This document shows positions 35,801 to 48,146 of a stretch of 64,000 nucleotides of DNA, one piece after another. The translations under genes were made by a program, and so were the position numbers. The stretch comes from Enoplosus armatus (taxonomy: Eukaryota > Chordata > Actinopteri > Centrarchiformes > Enoplosidae), in the NCBI RefSeq assembly GCF_043641665.1, contig NC_092181.1, positions 6,813,918-6,877,917 on the forward strand. Direction: 5' to 3'. Each line of letters begins with the position of its first letter. Within the stretch, counting starts at the first letter, position 1. The notes beneath the pieces are model-generated. The model did not search any database and was not told where the DNA came from. It saw nothing but the letters and a program-made list of their open reading frames with translations.

Positions 35801-36967
35801 CTCAAAACATTGCTATAATTATTTACAGTATTGAAATTGCTTAACTTAAGTGATTTAAAGATAAACAACCAACACTAAGGTGGTGTAGGAGAATGTAACT
35901 TTAAGGAATGGCCACAAAGCATAACAAGTCAAACGTCTACATTGCTCGAGTCTGAACAGTGATCCGGGGCCTGTTGCGCCTGTGTAGTGCTGTGGGTGGG
36001 ATGGCCTTAACGCGAATGTCAAGTCCTTTGGCATAAACAAAGCTCTTCCTGCTTTTGTTACTCGTTATGTTTCATTTCTTCCAAGGCTAACCAAGGGGCG
36101 ACCCTGTCGAAGGGAAATACAGGATGAGCAGAAGAGGTGATTTGCTGTCAAAATGAAACGTGAATTGGTTCAGCATTAATTTAACTCGCTGATCATTTTC
36201 CTCTGGAGTATTCATTTCCTGATATAAGTTGTATGGCCTCCTCATCCAGTGTTTTTAATGTATGCAGAAGTAATGTAGCCATGAAGCTGAAAAAAACCCA
36301 TAATAGACATATACTGCATTACCTTAGTGTGTAATAATGTGCTGGACACTGTTGTGAGCTTATTGCATGGAAGAAGCACAAACAGATTTATTTTTCTTTG
36401 TAAAACATCCCCGTGGGCCAATCTTTCTTGTGTCAAAGGAACACAGTCCTTTTCCTATGGCCTGAATAATGTCTGGGCCTGTGAAGGGCCACACCGTCCC
36501 CCAGGGATCGGCTTTGTATCATGTGGTGCATGACGTCTCATTCATGACTCTCCTAGTGGTGATGATGTTATTTCAGAGAAATGTGTGTAGATGATGTCAC
36601 ACAGCAGCCAGAGTTGGGCCAGCAGCAGCGGTATAAAAAGAAACGCTGCTGCTGTCGCCTTATCAGCACAGCCTCACAGTCGCACACCAGAGCAGCCAAG
36701 ATCCAGTGGTCTGGAGTCTTTCCATCAGCATTCCTCACATTATTGTTGTGGTCATCTGTTTGTCCTGTGATTAACAACCTCTTCCCCAAGAGGCAAGTGT
36801 CCGTCAGGAATACAGGATGAATTCTCTGCGTGCTGTGATTATGAAAATCTTTTTCTCATTTTTTTCTTCCTCAACCCTACCTGCTTTATCTTCCTCCCCT
36901 TATGCCATTAATGACCACTATTTTTCCTATCGAAAAATACTAATACTAATCCCCACTCTTTCTCCAG
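32846..36967 (+). other. arhgdia intron 1 (4.1 kb) with a dispersed repeat
   Basis: I see no coding exon. About 35075-35565 is a fish-type repeat bounded by GATTAATC-like ends (listed separately). The open frame beginning at 36817 runs into the coding exon but its first part lies upstream of the acceptor at 36967 and is intronic. Confidence 0.55.
35075..35565. mobile_element. AT-rich non-autonomous repeat with TTAATCG-type inverted ends
   Basis: The left end reads TTCTTGATTAATCGGTTAAT then TGTTTTGTCAGAAAATGGT; the right end reads GATCGAGTAATCGATTAATC, giving short inverted ends. Between them are phrases (CACAGTTTCCTAAAGCCC, CAAAGATATTTAGTGTACAG, GAGAAGCTGAAACCA) that I remember from a miniature DNA-transposon family common in teleost introns. 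A more decayed relative is in p4hb intron 1 (about 1645-1890). The superfamily is not assigned. Confidence 0.6.
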
Positions 36968-36969
36968 AC

Positions 36970-37163
36970 ATGGCTGAGGATGAGGTGACTCCGGAGCAGC
37001 TAGCAGCCATTGCTGCTGAAAACGAGGAGCCAGAGCCAGTGAACTACAAGCCGCCAGCCCAGAAGTCGGTTAAAGAGATCCAAGACTTGGATAAGGATGA
37101 CGAGAGCCTACGCAAATATAAGGAAGCCCTGCTTGGCCCTGGGGTCTCCGAGGCTGGTAATGC

Positions 37164-37216
<53 letters not shown>

Positions 37217-40200
37217 AAGCAGGAGAAAGCAAGAAACAGAAAATTGTTTCAGTTTAAGTAGCATAGATGCATAAATCCCAGATCCACCTTGGGAAGGATA
37301 CTACCTGTTTGGCTAACAGAGTGACATAGATTGGGCTCTGACGCGTCAACTGCATTTAAAATGTTATCTAAATCAGTGAAGGGGTGAACAATTTTAGGAA
37401 AATATCTGATCTGCAATTTTTCCAACCAATATTGTTATTGTGATTAGAATTGCAAATATTTCCTATAAATGAAGTAACTACTGGCCTGTATTTGCAGTTG
37501 ATATAGATTGAAATATGATCTATAGGTACCGAGTATGATCATGAATTAATCCTGTTTCTACATGAATAGAATCAGATAAAACAAAGCTTTTCTCCTCAAG
37601 CTAGTCAGTTTCAGGAAAGTCATCTTCGACATAAACTTTTCTAAAACATCAATGTAGCTCATATTTCTTAAGATGATTCTTATACTGGACATTGCTCAAT
37701 AATAATCAAAATGAATCATGCCATAAATTGGTGTTATATTTATTGATAACAGCTAGTTGGCCAGTATTAGTGATGATAACTGCTGTTAAGTCACATCTGA
37801 CAGTGTTGTTATATCGACTAACGACACTAAACACTAAGTTAAGATAGCATTAAGTTAATGCTACTGTTGATTACGACTCTTTACAATTGAGCTAACACGA
37901 CGGGTGTGTTCGATATCGCATACTAACGCGTGCATTCATGGTATTTTTTAGTATGTTGAAGCCCTGATCAGTGTCAGTATGCTGCCTCTCAGTGAAGGGG
38001 AAAGGTTGCTTCAGCGGGACAGAGAATAAACTAAAGTGTAATTAATGCAGAGGCTGTCCCAACTACAGCAGAGCTGTCCTGATTTCAGCTCCCCTGAGCC
38101 CCCTCTCTTAGACAGCTGCTCGTTTCAGGACACGCATCGTGTGCCAGCCTCTCATAAATGTTTGGAGCTAAGTTGTCTGCATGCGTCTACACCATAGACT
38201 GTTTATAAAAATGGACGACATGACAGGGGACCTCGATACTGCAACTCCACCCCCCTATAACTACTGTGCAGACTCCAAATTATGTCACCAGCGCAAGATT
38301 GGCAGCGGTTCAGTGGGAGGAAGTGGAGACGCGTCGTCCATCTTTATATACTGTCTGTGGTCTACACAAGTGCTGTCACAATAAATACCTGGACATCAGC
38401 TGTACACACAAACACTGTTTGGGGTCTTACTTGCCATCCTGATGTCATGTGTTCTCTGGTTAGGAATTCAACGAAAACTGAAATTGGAGGTAGATGCAAA
38501 AGGTGTTAGTGTCTAAAATTTCATGTCTGGGAAAGTGTGTTTGAAAATGTCTTGGTTGTCTTTATTGAACCATCTGTCTCTTTGGTCCTGTCTCAGATCC
38601 CGCTGTTGCCAATGTCCAAGTGACCCGGATGTCTCTGATCTGTGAAACTGCCCCAAACCCCCTGGTCCTGGACCTACAAGGTGAGTTCCTGTTCGGGCTG
38701 GCTTATGTCCCAGAAATGTTTACTTCAATGTTTGCCTCTCTGCGAAAAGAAAAGGATGTAACAAGTCAGTAACAAGGGTGCCCTCAGTCATCCCTTTGAC
38801 CGATTGCGGAGCTTGTACGTCAAAAGAGGTCATAAGCAGCTCTTTCTGATCCAAACCTGAACTGATAATGTACAGTATGTTACTCCACACACACTCTCCA
38901 CAACACACAGATGTTGTCTTCCGTGTCTTTCTCCTAGTAACTATATTTGTCCCAGTCAAATATAGCATCCCTGACCCCAGCACTGACTCTGCTTTATTTT
39001 GATTCTCATCCAACAGTACTTACAGATCCGCCTGTGAAGGTTTGAATCTGTGCTGAGCATGCTGTAAATGAATGTGGATTCACTGGTTTCCTACAGAGGT
39101 AGAGAGGTATAGAGGAGGTACATAGACTGGCTTCTTTTCTTCTGTTTGGCTGATGACTGTAAAAATGTTCATACGATGTTCCCAGTGACTATTTAGTGGT
39201 TGAGACCCCCGCCTCCGTAGCTGCTTGTGTCCCAGCTGGCCTAGATTTGAGTCCATCTAGAACATTCTGTCCCGTGTCCACCTTTCCCTGCACCACCCTT
39301 GATTCTCCTACTTTCTCAGCTAGAAATGATGACCGCCCACCCTGTAAATACAATTAAAACAGTTTGGCTGATTGCGGGTTTTTTAAAGTCCCGGCCCATA
39401 ATTTTAGCTTAAAGTCACAGATGGCCATGAAGATCTGGCAACTACAACAGAAAAAAGACAACCTCATTGTTTGAGACGGAACAACACAGTCATGTGATGC
39501 TGGGAAAAGAGACCTGCTTGAAAACGGCAGAAAGTCCTGTCCTCCAGGTAGTAATGATGTGCTGGTTCTTTTTCACCAGCTCTGTCTTATGTTCTATTTT
39601 TCAGGCAAGTTAGGAAGTCAGCTTCAGTACATGACTGATGTATCAATATTAGGGACAGCAAACTTAGGGTGATTTTTTAATTTATGTTACTGATATTTAC
39701 ATAAGCGAGGAGGTGTTTGTAGTCTGAATAAATACTGTACACAAGTTGTAGCAGTCGCGAGGCTTTGGTTTGTCCCCAAGGTCCAATACTGAAAACTCCA
39801 CCCAGACAGTTCTTGGGCCATCATAACAAATTAGTAACCCCGGGTTGGACATAAGTTCCTGCTGGGTCATTTGTCCTTTTAAAGGTTAATTTGAACTAAT
39901 CAAAAAAACAGCAATTTACTTAACTATAGTAGCACCTAGCCATGCAGATAGGTTTGGTTTTATCCCGATTTTGTACAGTTTACTCCTGATAGTTTCTGTA
40001 TTATATATGTTTAACGTACAGTATATACAATTAGATATGGTCTGATCACTCATTTACATAGATTATGGGGGCTGATATACAGAATACAATTGAATGAAAC
40101 AAAACATAATAAAAGACACCGCTCAGTATAATGCGATTCAATACAACACCACCACTAAGTATAGCTTTCAGAATGTCCATAGAGTTGGATAAAATCCTGT

Positions 40201-41912
40201 GACACCCTATCAACTAAACTGAACATCACAAGCTTCACATAAGAGCAATGTATTTTCAGGGCTGTTGTATTGGATGAATTTGATTGTAAAGGTGTATTTA
40301 CTAATTAGCAACTCAGTGTGTGTAGTCAACGTCCCCTAAAAGTTAGGGAAAGGCATCAGATAGTTTTTTGAGTGAAATGCATCTTCAGTTGTTTCTGAGT
40401 TGTTTGCAATAAAATCCTGCTGAGGATGAGTCATGCAGACTTAGTCAGTGAGTTAGATCACTACCAGTAAAGAGTCGATGCAGCTCCTCTGTGCCAGACC
40501 GACAGTGTCTGATGTTGGACCATTGTGGCCCTGAAGGAACATGCCGGAAGCTAAGGTACAACTCAAGAGCCTGTTTTTGGAGGCCTGGGAACTACAGGGC
40601 AGTGGCTCTCAACACGGTGGTCAGCACCCAGGCGACTGCCAGATGGTTTTAGAGGCCTGTGGAAAATAAATCCGGCATAGTCATGTATTATTTATCATTG
40701 TCGGTTGTATCTGGTATTCCTCTACAGGCTGTGTTATGGCTAATGGCCGGCGAGGTACAACAAGCCTGGAATTTTATTGGCCAAGCAAGAGCATTGGATG
40801 TTGACTTGTGTTACTAAACAGACAGTCAAGAACAGGTTTTCCTCAGATCTCTGATGGTGTGTAGCTGTTGAAAATGAACCTCCATATGTCAGTCACACAC
40901 ACTCCAAACTGAAACTGTAAAGAGAACTTATTGGTATTTGGTTTTGTCCTGAATGATCTGCATCACTGTGACTATGATGAACTAAATATTGATGCCTGTG
41001 CTTTTTTTCCCCTCTTGGGTTGCAACAGGAGACCTGGAAGCCTTTAAGAAGCAGGCCTTTGTTCTGAAGGAGGGAGTCGAATACAAAATAAAGATCAGCT
41101 TTAAGGTGAGAGCTGCAGCTACATACAGGAAACATTGTCATAGTCTGTTTCCACGGAGTGTATCTGTCCTCGTTATTCACTGCCATTGTGAACATGTGAA
41201 TATCCCAAAACATCAATCAGACTCAATTTGACACTGACATTGACACATTGAACTTTGCCTCAAGCCCTCAACCCTCGTTACTACCCAAGCAGAAGTCATC
41301 CGTTCTTGTCTCCTCAGGTGAACCGGGAGATCGTTTCGGGTCTGAAGTATGTGCAGCAGACGTACAGGAAAGGAATGAAGAGTGAGTGAACAATTTCTGT
41401 CCACAAACACCAGTTCTCCCTCTAAACACTCGGTATCTTTTTGGTTTAATTCCAGCCCTTTGCTGCATGTCATCTCCTCTCTATCTCCCACCTTTCCTGT
41501 CTCTCTCATCTATACCCATCCATCAAACTCCACTTAGGGACCTTTGTTTGTTATGTCAAACAAAAAATCATTTCCTGTCATATTGCTACTGTCAGCTCTT
41601 AACTACATGCCACAAGTTAAATGTTAGTTAACCAAAACAGTTCAAATATAGTAAATACAGATGTGTTCCCTTCCTCCCTCTCACCATAATGTCCGTTCTC
41701 ACTTGTGAACAGTCGATAAGTCAGACTACATGGTGGGCAGCTACGGGCCTCGTCCTGCTGAATATGACTTCCTGACTACGATGGAGGAGGCTCCTAAAGG
41801 CGTGCTGGCCCGTGGCAACTACGTCATCAAATCCAGGTTTACTGACGACGACAAGCACGACCACCTGTCCTGGGAGTGGAACCTGAACATCAAGAAAGAC
41901 TGGAAAGACTAA
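36970..41912 (+). CDS. arhgdia: Rho GDP-dissociation inhibitor alpha, 5 coding exons
   Basis: Coding exons: 36970-37156, 38597-38680, 41029-41105, 41318-41381, 41713-41912. They sum to 612 nt, 203 residues plus stop; human ARHGDIA is 204. It keeps prenylated RhoA, Rac1 and Cdc42 in the cytosol by blocking nucleotide exchange and shielding the lipid. The N-terminal regulatory arm ([20 protein letters not shown] through [20 protein letters not shown], about residues 1-55) leads into the immunoglobulin-like lipid-binding domain with [29 protein letters not shown] and the invariant end SRFTDDDK...[16 protein letters not shown]. The ATG is three bases into the exon after a TCTCCAG acceptor and gives the conserved N-terminus. 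A (GT)n tract begins nine bases inside the second intron. Confidence 0.97.
37166..37207. repeat. (GT)n microsatellite next to the arhgdia exon 2 donor
   Basis: About 21 GT units starting nine bases inside the intron after coding exon 1, followed by GAGAGAGA. GT tracts near a donor can affect splicing in other genes; no effect is shown here. Confidence 0.9.
38193..38359. mobile_element. 167-bp hAT-like miniature element with 8-bp target duplication
   Basis: Termini CATAGACTGTTTATAAAAAT... and ...ATATACTGTCTGTG are inverted repeats. The element is flanked by a perfect 8-bp direct repeat GTCTACAC at 38185-38192 and 38360-38367. An 8-bp duplication is the mark of the hAT superfamily. A longer relative is at 49497-49985. 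It lies in arhgdia intron 2. Confidence 0.8.
38681..41028 (+). other. arhgdia intron between coding exons 2 and 3 with a SINE-like piece
   Basis: A 2.3-kb intron. About 39188-39300 has a tRNA-like character (AGTGGTTGAGACC head and GATTTGAGTCC as a B box), followed by CCCTGCACCACCC and probably an old SINE. I see no coding exon. Confidence 0.45.
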
Positions 41913-43765
41913 AAGAGGCCTTTGTGTTTTGGGGGGGGCAAGGGAATCAAAAAAATCCCGCCCCCCCAGCCCCCGTGCGTTCCTCAGCCGCTCCCCCCGC
42001 CCCCCATCCCCAACATGTGTCTACCATTTCTGCCTTCTTTGTTTTTACTTAGTCGTGCATTTCATGCTCTCATGCCTTAGTTCCCGCCTCGCTGTCTTAA
42101 CACCCCGGCTTCCTCCCCACCTCTGTCAGCATCAGTAGTAGCATCAGTAGTAGCAGCAGCAGCAGCCCCTCCCCCCTCCCCCCGTCCGTCCATCACCTCC
42201 CTACCTGCCCAACTTCTCATTGGTTGCACACGAGCCACCTCTGTTCACCAAGCTGCCATCCCCACTCACCCCCACTGAGCTGTGCCATGTAGCACCTTAC
42301 TTCCTCACACCCAGCCCTTCTATTTTTTCTTTTGTCCCACTTTTTTGCTGCTTGAAGAGATTAACCCCGCCCTCCACCTCTCCCAGAATGGTGTCTTCCT
42401 CTCTCAGTATGAAGTACATGTGGAAAAGCAACTGTACAATCAACTTTTGTTTGCCTTTTTTTATATAATTGTGTCAATGGTTGTGTAATGTGACTATTCA
42501 CATCACTGTTAATCAGCTGTTGTGTTCATAGCAGGCCCCACCACATCCACGTGCCCCCCCCACCCCCACCCCCTTCCTTTTGATTCCCAACTTGCTTGCT
42601 GTCTTTTGATATAATTACCAATACCTGCCTTGGAAAAACAATTCATTCAGATCTGCTCTGCGGCGCCTCCCTCCCTCCCCTAAATGTACTCACCCGCTCC
42701 CCTTCAGCTGGGACCGGGGCCAATGTGAACAAGGGGGTAAAAAGTATAAGGGTAAAAAGCTGCCTTATGTATCCACCAATGTCTAAACCCATCAACGTCT
42801 ATTTAGCATGCCTTGTGTGTACGAGCAGTGCTTGCTATCAGGTAGTCTGTATATCAAGGGCTTACTCTCGCTACCAACTAATAACCACCTGTAGCCCTGT
42901 TGTAGTAGAGACAGTTTATACAGGTTGCTCAGATACAGCTCTGCACACGCCCACTGCCCCCCCCCCCCCAAAGTAAACATACCTTGTGATTGGAGGGGAC
43001 TGAATGTTCAGAATTAGAGGACAGTTACCAAACCCAGTGAAAATCAGTATTGATGAATCTCGGCACTCTTGTTCCTTTTAGCCATGAGGCCTTAGCACTA
43101 ACTATGATCATGTGGAGAAAAACAAACATTTCTAATTTTGCCTTTTTTCTTGATTTGTTGTTCCCCTTTGCCTTAATGTACATCATTCCCCCTTACAAAG
43201 CCGCCCCCCACCTCGCTCGCTCGCTCGTTCAGATTGCTTCATAGCTTCGTAATGGTAGCCTGCAATCAGGAGATCCCGGGTGTGGAGGAGGAGTACCAGA
43301 GAAAGCACAGGAGGAGGCCGAGCCAGGCGCCGCCTGCTGCTGCCGGAGACCTCGGCGGTGTCTGGTCTCGTCCACAGACAGACGCTGGTAGTGACGAGAG
43401 AGAACTGACCGAAAGCGAAAGCCTTTTTACCCAGCGACCCTCTCAGACAGAAAGCAGTGAAACGTAGGGTCGGGTGACACTACTCAAGAAACACACACTC
43501 AATATTTAATGAAGGAGGAGGAGGGTTTTAAAACACGACTGACCAGTAACATTCAATTGAAATCGACTCGTACTGTACCAGAACATATGGATGTAAAACG
43601 TTTGTTTTTGTTTCTTCTGATAATGATATGTATTCCTGCTCCATACATTCCTTCACATTGTACAGTTTCTATGAAAACGCTGGCATGCTGGTGGGGTTGT
43701 ATATTCTATCATCATTTGTGATTGCTCTTCTCAGTCAATAAAGATTTTGCTCAACTTGGCCTCCA
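41913..43765 (+). terminator. arhgdia: arhgdia 3' UTR and polyadenylation signal (AATAAA 43737-43742)
   Basis: A C-rich 3' UTR with several poly(C) stretches (about 41963-42005, 42173-42182, 42959-42969) ends with AATAAA at 43737-43742 followed by TTTTGCTCAAC and GTGTTTTGC. This gives a UTR of about 1.85 kb. It faces the 3' end of ppp1r12c. Confidence 0.75.
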
Positions 43766-45360
43766 ACACTGTGGTGTTTTGCAAGTTAGTGCTGCTTGTA
43801 GCTGGACAAATAATGCAGGAGTCTCACTTTACTGTGAGTTAGTGTTAATAAAGGAGCTATACACACACACACACACACACAGTTCAGTTTACTCGACAGG
43901 AGTACTCTGCCTGGAGGTTTGTTTGAAAGTTTGAAAGACTTGCATTTATAAGACAGTCTCACAAAAAGATGCTATTGTGATGCATTATGGGAAATGGAGG
44001 ATCCAAATTTTTTTGGAGGGACAAAGTGAGGCTATCCTTCCTGCTTTGCTTTGATTTTGAATATTCCTTTTTGAATCTGTAGCTTCTGAGTCCCCCAACT
44101 TTACACAGAGCAAAGTGGATACTTGCACACGGATTTTCCCCAAACAGTGATCTGGGAAGAACTGAACAGTCAAACAAGCAGAAACAACAGAGCCTTAGTC
44201 ATTTATGCCCATACTGTATTTTATACTTAACAACGACGTTTTCCAAAGCAAAATAGAAATATCACTTAGAAATGTATATCGAAAGGCACAGCATCAAAAT
44301 ACAATTTGACATACAGGTTTTTCTTTAAAAGTGGAGTAAACATTCAAAAGTTGACCCATCTGGCCTGTCTGTTGAGCAATAACAGCCGTCCGTCACAGGG
44401 TGAATACTTAGCTTAGGGGTTGTTGCTTTCAGAAGTGAAATTATTACTGACTTACAGTAGTAAGGATAGAGCATGCGTTCTCCAAACCCTCTTGAAAGAT
44501 CTGACGTTTGTAACAAAACAGTTTCTGTAAAAGTCCCTCTGAGCGTGAGCTGCACCCGACGTCCGCGATTAGCACCCAAAACTCTCCGTCCTATTTACAA
44601 CAGAGACCACGACTACGCCTTTACATCACTGTCAGGACAGGTGGCCCCTGTACATAAATATACATGTTAAATATACATTCAGAGGAGCAGGGAGAAATGA
44701 GCATGCAGATTTGGTCCACCGTTACAGCAGTCAGCCAAAAACAGAAAGCATCGACCCAAGACTCATCCTGAGAAACAACACTGACCACTTGGAGTTTCCC
44801 CCCAAAAGGACATGCAAAACTAGGGCTGGTTTTTGGCACATTTAAGTCTTTTTTTTTTTTTTTTGTCTTTTTCTAGTAACCCCCCCCCCCCCCGACACAC
44901 ACACACCTGAATGGCGTTTGTTATGTCTCCACCCCTTCAGAGGTCAAGAAAGCTATCTAAAACATTACTGTGCATAGCACTGTGCATGGCTTTAATTCTC
45001 CTAATACAGATTTTAGACAAAGTATCAGAGAAGCAAAGCACATTAAAATATTCCAGTTAAAAAAATACAACAATAAAAACTGAATATAAAAGTGGATGTG
45101 AACAGGAGCGTCCTGTCAGTCCACAGGAGGTGCAGTTCAGCTTCTTATACAGTAGATCTGCCAAAACATAAAGGCCCAAACACAGGCTAATAACCCTGAA
45201 ATCTATGTGTTGTTCCAGTTACTGTTCAATGTGCTGTGCAGGTGTTTGATGCTGCCGTCTCCCTTCCTGGTTTGTGTCTTCTGACTTGGGCAAAAGAAGA
45301 ATGTAATACTTTTATTTATCTCCATGTAGGGGTGTTTTTTTGTGTTGTTTTTTTTAAGGT
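43766..45360. other. Spacer and ppp1r12c 3' UTR between convergent genes
   Basis: About 1.6 kb between the arhgdia poly(A) site and the ppp1r12c stop. It contains (AC)n at 43862-43880, a poly(T) run followed by C14 at about 44853-44893, and a short AATAAA for the reverse strand (TTTATT at 45311-45316) 45 bases past the ppp1r12c stop. I see no independent gene. Confidence 0.5.
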
Positions 45361-46943
45361 TCATCTTGAGAGTTTGCTGATGACTCGAATGAGGGCGGCG
45401 TTCTCGTCCTTGAGCCTCTGGTTGTCTGCTCTGAGGTCCCCCAGAACCTACAGAAACACCATCAAACATTGCTGTTTTTAGCTTTTACACTGCCTTCTCG
45501 GTAGCTCGTACTTCCTCAGCAGCTATTCGATCACATCATCAGGACAATGTCTCCAAGCAGGAGTTCATGTTTTAGCCTCAGTTGAGAGGATTAACTGAGG
45601 TGGCTCCTGAGCGCACAACAATGGGGTTTGAGTACACGTGATTTTACGACTTATTTTCCGAGACAACACGGGTTTAAATCCATCTTAAACTTTAAACCAC
45701 AGCTAAGCCAAAGACGGAGCATCAGCCCCAGAGACTACATTCAACATGCACACTAATCGAGCTAAAAACTGTTTGGCTTGATAAGTGTACATTTTTGAAA
45801 AGGTGCCCAACATCGATGGGCCATAATACATCTGCAGTGAGGTGATGGGGCTATTGATCAGTACCAGAGCCACCAATAACTTTGGCTCCCATGTCTCATA
45901 ATCTGCTTTAGAATGTAAGTATTTATTTATAAGTATATATTTATAACTTCTCAAAGATGGAGGAGAGAGCTGAGAGTGAGGGCGCTGACAACAATGAATG
46001 CCCTGTAATGGAGCTTATGGCTCTACTATACTTGATTCTTCATTTACTGTTATGTGACGTGGTTTTTAAGGTTACTTAAACTGGGGAATCGAGCGTCAAA
46101 TGATCACAGCCAGGTTAACTCCTAAGTAATCAGTGTTGAAGTGAACTTCTGTACCTTCAGCTCGTCCTCCAGTTCCACAGCTTTCCTCTGGAGGGCCAGC
46201 TTCTCCTGCGAACGACAGTTTGAACATCACTGAACAGACAGAACACTTCACCTGCTGTTATTTATAAAACCGTGTGTGTTTCTGACACCTTGGCTGCTAC
46301 CATGCAAGACATTCTTTGGTGTTACATTTTATCGCGCCTTACAAAGCTCACAATAAATGCAGGGGACACAACTTTCACAGCTTCACGGTTTGAAGTCGCA
46401 ACTCAAGAACAGGAAATGGAAACTGTTTGATTTCTAAAAACTTCTAAAGCTTCTATTTGTGGACTGAGGAAGAAATGTTGTAATGCATTTCTATTTAGTG
46501 TGCATTTATGTGTACAGGACAGGAGGTTTGCTCCCGGAAGAACAGACGGTGACAAGAAGCAGACTTACAAATCTCTCCAGCTCCAGCAGGGCCGGTCTGT
46601 CTGAGCTGCTCTCCTGACTCTGCCACAGAGACAAACAGCATTCATTTAGCAAACCTCACACGGCTGACAGATATCTGCCACACCTACATTTGACAACAAT
46701 ACTTAACACGTGGAAACAAATTCATCTAAATTCTCAAATGTGATACTTCAGAAAACATAACCTGTAAATTGTCTGATTTTGGATCATGTATGCTTTGCAG
46801 CTGTTATTAAATACGAGGAGAAAATGAAACATAAACAACTATTAAAGGATGATTTGTGCTGCCGTCCACGTTCACATACTCTCTTTGTTATGGCTGACTA
46901 AGACACGTCAGCACCCACATAGCATCCCTCTGTTCATAATGTG

Positions 46944-46985
<42 letters not shown>

Positions 46986-47132
46986 ACACACACACATGCA
47001 GCAGCAAACCTGCCGAACCTGTCGGAGTCGCTCCAGCTCCACTTTGTTTTGGCTGAGCAGCAGCTCCATCTCCTGCAGCTTGTCCTTCAGAACCAGGTTC
47101 TCCTGTAGTACCTTATAGTACAGCTAGAGGGA

Positions 47133-47189
<57 letters not shown>

Positions 47190-48074
47190 ACAGTCAGAGT
47201 ATGTGCAGGTGGAAATAGCTTGGTCAATGCTACAGTAAAGCCCACCGGGGGTTTCTGTTCACTTGTCTTGAGTTTGTTGGGTATCATTCCTGCCCTGGTT
47301 TGTCTGGATCTCAGCTATAATTCACTTTCAGCCCTCGGGCGTGTTTTTTTTTCAGGAATGTGTGAGCTTTTCTGTGAGAAGAGGGTCAGACACGTACCGT
47401 TCTGTAGGCAGTGGACGAGTCTCCCACTTCACTCTCACTGCAGAGACACACAAGAGAACTTTAAAGCCGGCGCACAAACACAAGTGTAGATGCACCATGC
47501 GTCTCGAGAAACTCAAACTGTAGCTTCAGGTTCTGGAAATAAGACTGCGTCTTTGTTGACTACTGCGTGGCAAACCGGCAGGTGCACATACAAATTCAAA
47601 TTTACACAGTCAAACATTTTGAACAGTCTTCCCCTGCGGCCCTCATATAAAACCTTCAACTTCACAACTTTGAAGTAACACAGGTCATAACACGATCAAA
47701 GGCCCAAAATCCATTTTTTTCCCCTTTCTTTCTTTTTTGTTTTAACCGGGAAAGAAAAGACAGAGCAAAGGAAAGTCCAAAAACCAAATTCTTTTGCTTT
47801 AACATTCTTTTGTAATTTCAGAGAGGGAAAAAGTTAAGGACTGGGGAAAAAAAACACACGAGAATCAAAACAGCAACACTAACTTGGAGGTGCTGTTACT
47901 GTTCGTCACATCCAAATGAGCGTCCTCATCTTCATTCTGAAAAGCAACAAGGTTCACATCCTCAGCTGCGCAGCACTGCAGTTAAAGCAACACCTTACTA
48001 GCATGTCTAATCACAACAGGGCAGATCATTTCACACTTCTCTATGAGATGTTCTCACACATACTCACATATACT

Positions 48075-48146
<72 letters not shown>

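Noticed and set aside
36817..37257. 146-codon open frame starting upstream of arhgdia
   Set aside because: Its first 50 codons are intronic, upstream of the TCTCCAG acceptor at 36967. The MAEDEV start at 36970 is the conserved one, and the 3' part is a GT repeat past the donor.
46946..48143. Spaced repeats considered as a CRISPR-like array
   Set aside because: They are simple CA microsatellites in introns of a vertebrate gene; there are no unique spacers of uniform length.
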